DNA of 38,583 nt. It comes from Lysobacter antibioticus. GTDB taxonomy: Bacteria; Pseudomonadota; Gammaproteobacteria; Xanthomonadales; Xanthomonadaceae. The stretch covers positions 1 to 38,583 of the forward strand of contig NZ_JMTZ01000062.1 in assembly GCF_000731095.1 (NCBI RefSeq). The letters run 5' to 3'. The position numbers were made by a program, and so were the translations under genes. Under the pieces are notes generated by a model. It searched no databases. It saw only the letters and a program-made list of their open reading frames with translations, and had not been told where the DNA came from. Positions 25,043-32,900 of the stretch are shown here, in pieces (the stretch's first letter is position 1; each line of letters begins with the position of its first letter).

Positions 25043-25126
25043 AGCTTGTGGCGCAAGGGACCGTGCCCGTTGCGTCACTTAAGGCCCTGCATCACCGTCT
25101 CCTGCGATGCAGGGCCTTCTTCATTG
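25043..25126. repeat. Two-hairpin dispersed element, copy B
   Basis: 84 bp. The first part (GTGGCGCAAGGG...CCCGTTGCGTCAC) is an imperfect hairpin. The second is a perfect 13-bp stem AAGGCCCTGCATC / GATGCAGGGCCTT (25081-25118) with a 12-nt loop, then CTTCATT. It lies between same-strand genes and may terminate the cold-shock fusion gene. Confidence 0.9.
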
Positions 25127-25136
25127 GGCTTCCGGC

Positions 25137-25268
25137 ACGACCCTCATCCGTCCTTCGGGCACCTTCTCCCACAAGCGGGAACGACCCTCATTCGTCCTTC
25201 GGGCACCTTCTCCCGCAAGCGGGAACGACCCTCATCCGCCCTTCGGGCACCTTCTCCCGCAAGCGGGA
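25137..25268. repeat. Three tandem 44-bp units
   Basis: Units at 25137-25180, 25181-25224 and 25225-25268 each run ACGACCCTCAT...CTTCGGGCACCTTCTCCC...AAGCGGGA with three or four differences. The last leads into a perfect CTTCTCCCGC-AA-GCGGGAGAAG palindrome. This is the widespread LPLAGEG-type intergenic repeat of proteobacteria. Confidence 0.9.
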
Positions 25269-25426
25269 GAAGGAAACAACCCTCTGTCGCGGAAAGAGTC
25301 GAATCCTGAAACTGCGGGAGAGGGGTTGGGGTGAGGGCGGCCAGCCGCGGAGCGATCGGGTTCTCATTGCCTTGATCACGGTCGAGGCATGCTCCAGCCG
25401 ATGTCAGGCGACTACAGGAGAACGAC

Positions 25427-26740
25427 ATGGCCTCAGCATCGAAAGTCGTTGCGCCGATACTGTCGATATTGATCCTGACCGCTTGCGGCGAGACCGCGAC
25501 CCTGCAGGTGGCCGACGGCACCGGCCAGCGGCCGACCTTGCCGGTACCGAACAAGACCCTGCTGCCGACCGTCAACATCGCGCCGGCGGTGGGCTGGCCG
25601 TCCGGGGGCAAGCCGGTCCCGGCCGCGGGTCTGGCGGTGACGGCGTTCGCCGACAGCCTGGATCATCCGCGCTGGCTGCATGTGCTGCCGAACGGCGATG
25701 TCTTGGTCGCCGAAAGCAATGCGCCGGCATCGGACAAGAAGGCTTCGGGCATCAAGGCCTGGATCGCGGGCCGGATGATGAAGCGCGCCGGCGCGGCGGT
25801 GCCCAGCGCCGACCGCATCAGCCTGTTGCGCGACGCCGACGGCGACGGCGTCGCCGAGTTCCGCAGTGTGTTCCTGCAAGGCCTGCATTCGCCGTTCGGC
25901 ATGGCCCTGGTCGGCAACGATTTCTACGTCGCCAATGCCGATGCGGTGCTGCGTTTCCCGTATCGCGAAGGCGAGACCTCGATCGCTCAGGCGGGGGTCA
26001 AGATCACCGACCTGCCGGCCGGCATCAATCACCACTGGACCAAGAACCTCATCGCCAGCGCCGACGGCAGCAAGCTCTACGTCACCGTCGGTTCCAACAG
26101 CAACGTCGGCGAGAACGGCATGGCCATGGAGGAGGGCCGCGCTGCGATCTGGGAACTCGACCGCGCCAGCGGCAAGAAGCGTTTGTTCGCGACCGGCCTG
26201 CGCAATCCCAACGGCCTGGCTTGGGAGCCCACGACGGGCGCGCTGTGGACGGCAGTCAACGAACGCGACGAGATCGGCAGCGACCTCGTGCCGGACTACA
26301 TCACCTCGGTGCGCGACGGCGGTTTCTACGGCTGGCCCTACAGCTATTACGGCCAGCACGTCGACGTGAGGGTGAAACCGCAGAAACCCGAACTGGTCGC
26401 CAAGGCGTTGGTGCCGGATTACGCGCTCGGGCCGCATACGGCCTCGCTCGGCATCGCTTTCTCGCAGGGCACGAGTCTGCCGGCGCAGTTCGCGAACGGT
26501 CTGTTCGTCGGCCAGCACGGCTCCTGGAACCGCAAGCCCAAGAGTGGCTACAAGGTGATCTACGTCGCTTTCGACAACGGCCAGCCGGACGGTCAGCCGG
26601 TCGATGTATTGACCGGCTTCCTCGACACGGCAGAAAACGCGCAAGGCCGGCCGGTCGACGTGCGCCTGGACAAGCACGGCGCCTTGTTGGTCACCGACGA
26701 TGTGGGCAACATCGTCTGGCGCGTCACCGCGGCGAGGTGA
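25427..26740 (+). CDS. Sorbosone-dehydrogenase-like beta-propeller lipoprotein
   Basis: A 437-residue exported protein related to L-sorbosone dehydrogenase and PQQ-dependent sugar dehydrogenases. The signal peptide ends in lipobox LTAC with Cys20 as the lipidated residue. Propeller blades show [93 protein letters not shown] and [18 protein letters not shown]. These match family blade motifs including the GSNSN and GxHGSWNR active-site strands. AGGAG lies 5 bp before the ATG. It should be anchored in the envelope and oxidise a sugar or aldehyde; the exact substrate and PQQ dependence are not shown by the sequence. Confidence 0.88.
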   Translation: MASASKVVAPILSILILTACGETATLQVADGTGQRPTLPVPNKTLLPTVNIAPAVGWPSGGKPVPAAGLAVTAFADSLDHPRWLHVLPNGDVLVAESNAPASDKKASGIKAWIAGRMMKRAGAAVPSADRISLLRDADGDGVAEFRSVFLQGLHSPFGMALVGNDFYVANADAVLRFPYREGETSIAQAGVKITDLPAGINHHWTKNLIASADGSKLYVTVGSNSNVGENGMAMEEGRAAIWELDRASGKKRLFATGLRNPNGLAWEPTTGALWTAVNERDEIGSDLVPDYITSVRDGGFYGWPYSYYGQHVDVRVKPQKPELVAKALVPDYALGPHTASLGIAFSQGTSLPAQFANGLFVGQHGSWNRKPKSGYKVIYVAFDNGQPDGQPVDVLTGFLDTAENAQGRPVDVRLDKHGALLVTDDVGNIVWRVTAAR

Positions 26741-26743
26741 TAC

Positions 26744-26760
26744 GCAGCCGGAGCGGCTGC
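26744..26760. terminator. Short hairpin between convergent genes
   Basis: GCAGCCG / CGGCTGC with a 3-nt loop fills most of the 25-bp gap between convergent stops. It is a plausible bidirectional terminator without a T-run. Confidence 0.5.
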
Positions 26761-26765
26761 ATGCC

Positions 26766-27434
26766 TCAGTCGCAACCGTCGCGGCGGCCGTCGAACAGCA
26801 CTTTTTCGGGCATTTTGCTGGTGTGCGGATGCGTGCCGCCGATGCTCAGCTTGAGATGCTCGGGCGAGACCTCCACGCGCAAGAATGTCTTGTCGTGGTG
26901 GTAGAAGATGACGCTGGTCTGCTCGGGCGCGCCGGTGGGAGGAGGGGACAGGCCCGCCATGCGCCAGTACTCCATCTGCGTCTTCGGCAGATGCACCAGA
27001 CCAGATCGCACTGGGCGGATGGCCTTGAGAGTCTTGAGTGGCGCCGGTTGGGTGTCGGTTGGCGCCGGCGCATCGCCGCTCGGCGTATTCGGGCCGAGCA
27101 CCGCGCCCTGGCCGCTGCGCGCGAACTGCAGGCGCAGGCGGCGGTCGGGGTCGTCGCCGTCGGCGCGCTGTAATGCGCCGACCAGCCAATCCTTGCGCTC
27201 GGGCTCGGGCAGCAGGCGTAGGAACAAGGTGGCGGGGCCATCGGGTTCGACGCGTTGGATCCAGCAGCCGCGGACCTTGTCGATGTCGTCGGGATACTCG
27301 GCCGGCGCGGGCGATGCATGAGCGCTCGCGGCTACGAGTCCGCCGGCGCTAAGAGCGAACGCGGCGACAGCGAGGGCGACGAGCCGGCGCGACGGGATGG
27401 CGAACGAATGCGGACGGAAGCGATGGCGCGACAT
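26766..27434 (-). CDS. Hypothetical exported protein
   Basis: A 222-residue protein. A signal peptide covers about residues 1-41 (LVALAVAAFALSAGGLVAASAHA). The mature part starts PAEYPDDIDKVRGCWIQRVEPDGPATLFLRLLPEP, has a Pro-rich middle, and ends with HDKTFLRVEVSPEHLKLSIGGTHPHTSKMPEKVLFDGRRDGCD. Two cysteines (KVRGCW and the penultimate residue) could form a disulfide. The opening resembles lipocalin-like lipid or heme-binding modules in length and layout, but this is not firm. The ATG at 27432-27434 gives a standard signal peptide. It is convergent with the sorbosone-dehydrogenase-like gene. No family was recognised. Confidence 0.75.
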   Translation of the reverse strand: MSRHRFRPHSFAIPSRRLVALAVAAFALSAGGLVAASAHASPAPAEYPDDIDKVRGCWIQRVEPDGPATLFLRLLPEPERKDWLVGALQRADGDDPDRRLRLQFARSGQGAVLGPNTPSGDAPAPTDTQPAPLKTLKAIRPVRSGLVHLPKTQMEYWRMAGLSPPPTGAPEQTSVIFYHHDKTFLRVEVSPEHLKLSIGGTHPHTSKMPEKVLFDGRRDGCD

Positions 27435-27543
27435 GGAGGTTTCCTGCGCGATGGACGCGCTCACCATAAGCGCCGCCGGCGCTTTTCCAAAGCCTTCGCG
27501 GCGGCCGGGCGAGGCGGGGTTCAGCGTCGCCGCAAGGACCGCC

Positions 27544-29979
27544 TCATTGCACCACCGCGACTTCGACCTCGCGTTCGTCGCTGCGGCCGTGATCGTCGAC
27601 CACCGACAAGCGGAAGTGCCCGGTGCGGTCCGGCGTCCAGGCCAGGGCGGTGCCGGGTTCGGCGCTGCCGAGGAAGGTGTTGCCGACGAACCAGTACAGT
27701 CGGGTGACGTCGGCGTCGACGGTCGCGGCCAGGTTCAAGGCGACCTGCTCGGGATGCGACAGCCGCATCGTGTAGCGGGTGGCGCGATAGGGCGAGGTGA
27801 TGCTCGGCGGCGAGCCCAGCCAGTCTTGCGAGCCGGCGCAGTCGTGCCCCGGCGGCGGGCGCCGGCGCGGAATACCGGCCTGCACGAACACCCGCGCCAG
27901 GTCGGACGGCCAGAACTCGAACACCTCGTTGCGCATGCTGCGCGGATCGAACGGCCCGCAGGCCGGGCGGCCGCTGGCGATGTCGATGGCGATGGCGCGG
28001 TGCACGGTGCTGATCCGGATCGGCGATTTGCCGGGGATGAACCAGGTCATGCCGCGCTGCGGGCACCAGGCGTTCGGCAGGTCGCCGCTGGCGCGGCAGA
28101 TTTCCACGCGCTTGAGGTTCAAGGGCCATTGCCGCACCGGCTCGCCCAGATCGACCCGCGCCGCCTGCAGACCGTCGACGATGTCGAAGAACAGCGGCGC
28201 CGCGGCCTCGACGCCGACCAGGGCCGGATTGCTGGAGCCGTCGAAATTGCCGAGCCAGACCACCAGCACGTAGGGGCCGACCAGGCCGGCGCTCCAGGCG
28301 TCGCGGAAGGCCCACGAGGTGCCGGTTTTCCACGCCACCGGCAGGGGGCGCGAGGCCGATTGCGAGCCGGCGTCGGGGCGCGGATTCTGGCGCAGCATGT
28401 CGCGGGTGACGAAGGCGGCCTCGGCGCTGAGCAGGCGCGCGCCTTCCTCCTGCGGATCGCTGTCGCGCCAGCGCAGCGCGCGCAGGCGGCCGTCGTTGCC
28501 GAGCATCGCGTACATGCGCGCGAGCTCTTCCATCGTCACCTCGCCGCCGCCGAGCACCAGGGCGAGGCCGTAGTGGTTCTGGCTGGCGAGATCGCGCACG
28601 CCGGCGCGACGCAGGAAGTCGTAGAAACTCGGCTGCTTGAGCTGGGCGGCGACGCCGACCGCGGGGATGTTGCGGCTGCGCACCAGCGCCTCGGTGGCGG
28701 TGACGGGCCCCATGAAACGGCCGTCGAAATTCTCCGGCGTGTACGGGCCGAACGCGCTCGGTACGTCGCGCAATACGCTGGCCGGATGCAGCACGCCCTG
28801 GTCGAGGGCGAGCGCGTAGATGAAGGGTTTGAGGGTGGAGCCGGGCGAGCGCTTGGCATCGGCGCCGTTGACCTGACCCTGGATGCCGGCGTCGAAGTAG
28901 TCCGCCGAACCGACCAGGGCGCGCACGCCCATATCGCGGGTGTCGATCAGGATCGCACTGGCGTTGCGCAGGCCGCGGCTGCGTTCGCGTTGCAGATGAT
29001 TGCGCACGCGTTCTTCGAGCAGGCGTTGCAGGCGGGCGTCGAGCGTGGTCTTGAGCTCGGGGCCGTCGTGCGGGTGCCAGGCGCGTTCGGCGAGCACGCG
29101 GTCGACCAGGTGCGGGGCGCGGAACGGCAGCTCGCGCGCGCTGTGCAGGCGCAACGGCAATTTCAGCAGCGCGTCTTCGGCGGCGTCCTCGGGATGGCGT
29201 TCGCGCCAACGCGCGTACAGGCGCGCGCGCGCCGCTTCCAGGCCGCTGCCGATGTAGAAGGCGTCGTCGTCGCGGGCGGTCAGTCGGCCGCGCCGCGACG
29301 GCGCCTGCGGCAACACCGCCAGGGCCAGCGCTTCGGGCAGGGTCAGGCGATCGGAGGGTTTGCGGTAATAGATCAGGCTCGCCGCGCCGACGCCTTCGAT
29401 GTTGCCGCCGTACGGGGCGAGGTTGAGATAGGCCTCGAGGATCTCGTCTTTCGAGTAACACAGCTCCAACTGCAAGGCGCGCGCGATCTGCACCAGCTTG
29501 CCGCGCACGTCGCGGGTCTGCAGACGCCAGCGCAGGCGCGCGAGCTGCATGGTCAGGGTCGAGCCGCCGATGCGCGCCTCGCCGCTGGCGTAGGTCGACC
29601 AGGCCCCGCGCACCAGGCTGACCGGGTTCACGCCGGCATGCCAGCGGAACCAGGCGTCTTCCTGCAGCATCACCGCCTCGACCAGCGACGGCGAGATCTC
29701 CGACAACGGCACCCATAGCCGGTAACGCTGGTCGCTGGCGAGGGTCAGCCGTAACAGCCGACCCTCGCGATCGCGGACCACCGTCGACAGCGGCACCGAT
29801 TCCGACAGCGAGGGGCGCGGCGAATAGCGGACCGCGACCAGCACCGTAACGGCGACGGTGAGGCTCAGCAGTGCAATCCACCACTGCCGTCGGATGCTTC
29901 CTGTGTCGCCTCGTAGTCGCACGTATCCCGTCTCGCCCCACTGGCGCATCTTCCCTGCCTCGCCCGACGAACCCCTCAT
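27544..29979 (-). CDS. pbpC: Penicillin-binding protein 1C
   Basis: An 811-residue bifunctional peptidoglycan synthase of the inner membrane. A cytoplasmic tail and one membrane helix (IALLSLTVAVTVLVAVRY) come first. The glycosyltransferase domain has LQE107-DAWFRWHAGVNP with the catalytic Glu, then GGSTLTMQLARL and YLNLAPYGGNIEGVGAA. The transpeptidase domain has S381-TLK, a SRN motif and KTGTS. The last 100 residues form the PBP1C-specific C-terminal domain, beginning around SPPSITSPYRATRYTM. The ATG at 29977-29979 overlaps the upstream macroglobulin stop by 4 bp, showing tight coupling. In the family, PBP1C is thought to repair wall damage while the macroglobulin partner traps proteases. 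Confidence 0.95.
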   Translation of the reverse strand: MRGSSGEAGKMRQWGETGYVRLRGDTGSIRRQWWIALLSLTVAVTVLVAVRYSPRPSLSESVPLSTVVRDREGRLLRLTLASDQRYRLWVPLSEISPSLVEAVMLQEDAWFRWHAGVNPVSLVRGAWSTYASGEARIGGSTLTMQLARLRWRLQTRDVRGKLVQIARALQLELCYSKDEILEAYLNLAPYGGNIEGVGAASLIYYRKPSDRLTLPEALALAVLPQAPSRRGRLTARDDDAFYIGSGLEAARARLYARWRERHPEDAAEDALLKLPLRLHSARELPFRAPHLVDRVLAERAWHPHDGPELKTTLDARLQRLLEERVRNHLQRERSRGLRNASAILIDTRDMGVRALVGSADYFDAGIQGQVNGADAKRSPGSTLKPFIYALALDQGVLHPASVLRDVPSAFGPYTPENFDGRFMGPVTATEALVRSRNIPAVGVAAQLKQPSFYDFLRRAGVRDLASQNHYGLALVLGGGEVTMEELARMYAMLGNDGRLRALRWRDSDPQEEGARLLSAEAAFVTRDMLRQNPRPDAGSQSASRPLPVAWKTGTSWAFRDAWSAGLVGPYVLVVWLGNFDGSSNPALVGVEAAAPLFFDIVDGLQAARVDLGEPVRQWPLNLKRVEICRASGDLPNAWCPQRGMTWFIPGKSPIRISTVHRAIAIDIASGRPACGPFDPRSMRNEVFEFWPSDLARVFVQAGIPRRRPPPGHDCAGSQDWLGSPPSITSPYRATRYTMRLSHPEQVALNLAATVDADVTRLYWFVGNTFLGSAEPGTALAWTPDRTGHFRLSVVDDHGRSDEREVEVAVVQ

Positions 29980-32900
29980 GGCTTGGGCGCGTCGACCTGC
30001 AGCTGACCGGCGGGGCCGCCCTGCGCATACACCGAGCGTTCGTACATCGACTCGGCGTATACCGGCGGCACGATGAATTTGCCGGTGTTGTTGGCGCGCA
30101 CGCTGTAGCGGAACTCGACGACCTCCGAGCCGACGCCGCCGTACAGCACGATGCGGTCTTCGCGTTGTTCGACGTGGTCGGGCAGGAAGCTCGAGCCGGG
30201 CAGGGCGAGGGTCTGCTGCGGCGCCGCGTTCTGCTCGCCGCCGTCGCGCGAAGGCTGGCCGTCTTCTTCGCCGCCGTCTTCGCATTCCTCCTCGCAGCCT
30301 TCCGAACCCTCGTCGCTCGATGCCGCTTCGTCGGTCACCGACGCGGCCGCGTACTGCATCACCGGTTCGAAACCGCCCGGCAACAAGTCGACGATGGCGA
30401 TGTTGCCGCGGGCCGGCGCACCGAGCGCACGCACGCGCAGGCGCACGGTGATTTCCTGACCCTGCTTGAGCGCGGTGATCGGCTTGCCGGCGGCGTCGAG
30501 ATAATCGCGGACCACTTCCAGGCCGCGATCCTGCACCGCCTTCGGTGCGGCGCGGTCGTAACCGCTTTGGTTGACCAGGTACCAGGCCGGGACCGGGCCG
30601 GCCGGCGCCACCCACAGGCGCAGGTCGCCGCCGGTGAAGGCGCCGCGGGCGATCAAGCCCTGGCTGCTGCCGATGCGTCGCGACTTGCCGTCCTTGCCGG
30701 CCGCTTCCAGCGCCGGTGTCGCCTGCGCCGGTTGCGCGTTGGCGTAGGCGTCCATCGCCAGCACGGTCAGCGCCGAGGACAGCGTGTTGTAGCTGTTGTT
30801 GCGCAGCGGGTCGAGCAAGCGTTCCAACGCCACCGGCTTGAGCTGGTCCTTGGCCAGCGCGCCAAAGTGACGATTGAGCAGGTATACGGTCCAGGCCTGG
30901 TCGATGCCGCCGTCGTAGTAATACGCGTAGGGGCCCGGCGCGGCGCCGGCGCTGCGGTTGGCGCGGGTGAAAGCTTTAACCGCCAGCGGACGCGCCGCCT
31001 TGTCCTGCTGCAACAGCTGATAGCTCGCCGCGATCAACAGGCCGGCGCTGTCGTTTTCCCAGGTCTTGGGCTGGTCGCGCTTGATCTGCTCGTGCACCGA
31101 ACTGAGCAGATTGCTGGCGGTGCGGCCTTGGCGGACGAGCAGATACACCGCGAAGGCGCGGCTGCGCAGTGTCGCCAGGTCGTTGCCGGAGCGGTCGGCG
31201 GCCAATGACTCCAGATAGCCGTTGAGCGATTTGAGCAGATCCTCGGGGATCGGCTGGCCGCGTTCGCGCGCTTCGATCAGGTACAGGGCGGCATAGGCGG
31301 TGACGAAGGCATCGGCCTGCGGCGTCGCCGTCCACAAACCCAGGCCGCCTTCGCTGTTCTGGCGCGAACGCAACACGTCGACGATGTTCTGCTTCGGCTG
31401 GCCCGCACCCGGGCCGACCACCTTGCCGAGCTCGGGGTGCGATTGCAGCACCAACGCCGGGAAGGCGCCGCTCAGCAGTTGTTCGGTGCACTGGTGCGGG
31501 TAATCGCTCAGATAGGCGGTGAGCCCGTCGAGCGCGACCAAGGGCGAGACCGAGGCCGACAGCTGCCGGGTCGCGCGCTGGTCGTACATCCTGCGCAAGG
31601 GTTGGATGACGGTGCGCTGGGTGGCGCGCCCGGCGATCAGGTCCTGGCGTGCGACCACGGCCGGACGCAAGGACAGCTCGATGCGCCGCTGCGCCTTGAA
31701 CGCACCCGAGCTCGCCTGGATCGCGACCGGCACTGCACCCAGCGCCTGCCCGGCGCGAACCCGGAAGCGCACCGTGGTTTCGCCGCGCGGGGCGATCGAC
31801 ACCGGCGCCGGCGCCGCGCCGACCAGGGTCAGCGACGGCGGCAGTTGCAGATTCACGGCGACCTTGGCTGCCGCCTTGGCGCCTTCGATGGTGTTGGCGA
31901 CGCCGACCGGCAGGTCGAACTCGTCGCCGGGCGCGACGTGCGTCGGCACCGTCGGCGTCAACACGAAATCGCCGCGCACCAGCGCTTCGGTCTGGAACAC
32001 GCCGACCCGCTCTGGCGTCACCGCCACCGCGACCACCCGCACCTGGCCGTTGAAATGATCGGGCAGGGTGAACTTGAACTGGTGTTGGCCGTCGACATCG
32101 ACGATGCCCGACCACCACACCGCGGGTTTCTCGGATTTGCGCTTGAACGGATTGAGGTGCTTGGCCATGCCGCCTTCGCCGTCGCCGCCCGGCGCGGCCT
32201 GGCCGGCGATGCGGCTGAACTCCGGCAGCAGCAGGTCGAGGATCTGGGCGGTGTCGACCTGCAGCATCTTCTTGCGGAAGAAATGATCGAGCGGGTCGCC
32301 GACGCGGTAGCGCGCGACCTGCAGGATGCCTTCGTCGACCGCGAACAGGACCACCCGCGCCTTGCCTTGGGTGACCACGTCGGCGGTCATCGGCGTGCCG
32401 GGCTTGGTCACCCGCGGCAGGCTGACCTTGATCGGCTGGGTGCGCGCGCTGCGGTCGACCGCGAACGGCGCCACGCCGTAGGACAGCGGACTCATATAGA
32501 TCTCGTCCGAGTTCGGGTCGCGCAGGAACTGCACGTTGACGTAGCCGTTGCCCTCGAAATCGGCGGGCACGACGATCTTCTGCACGCTGGCGTTGCTGTC
32601 GGCGCGGAACCAGGCGTGGGCGTAGACGCGATCGCGCTCCAGCGTGATCAGGCCGCTGCCGGCGTAGGGCGCGCGCACGCTGATCTCAATGGTCTCGCCG
32701 GGCTTGTAGCTGGGCTTGGACAGATTGAGGCTCAGCTCGGCATTGCGTTCGAGCGAACGCGACAGGTTGGCGGCGCCGGCGATCTGGTAGCCGATCTGGT
32801 TGAGCACCTTGCCGTCGGCGGCGCGCACCTCAAGCACGAAGTCGCCGGGTTGGTCGGTGGTCAGCGACACGTTCTCGCGGCCGCCGGCCAGGGCCAAGGC

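Larger units (their letters stand above)
24877..25426. other. Repeat-dense intergenic region, 550 bp
   Basis: No gene. In order it holds an inverted pair of GCGGGGATCC-type palindromes (24957-25036), copy B of the two-hairpin element (25043-25126), a 44-bp unit repeated three times (25137-25268) and a GGGTTGGGGTGAGGGC arm near 25345. AGGAG at 25417-25421 serves the next gene. Confidence 0.8.

Noticed and set aside
25137-25268. CRISPR array
   Set aside because: The 44-bp units abut directly with no unique spacers, and no cas genes are nearby.
27397-29718. 773-residue plus-strand open frame
   Set aside because: It is antisense to pbpC, which has intact glycosyltransferase and transpeptidase motifs.
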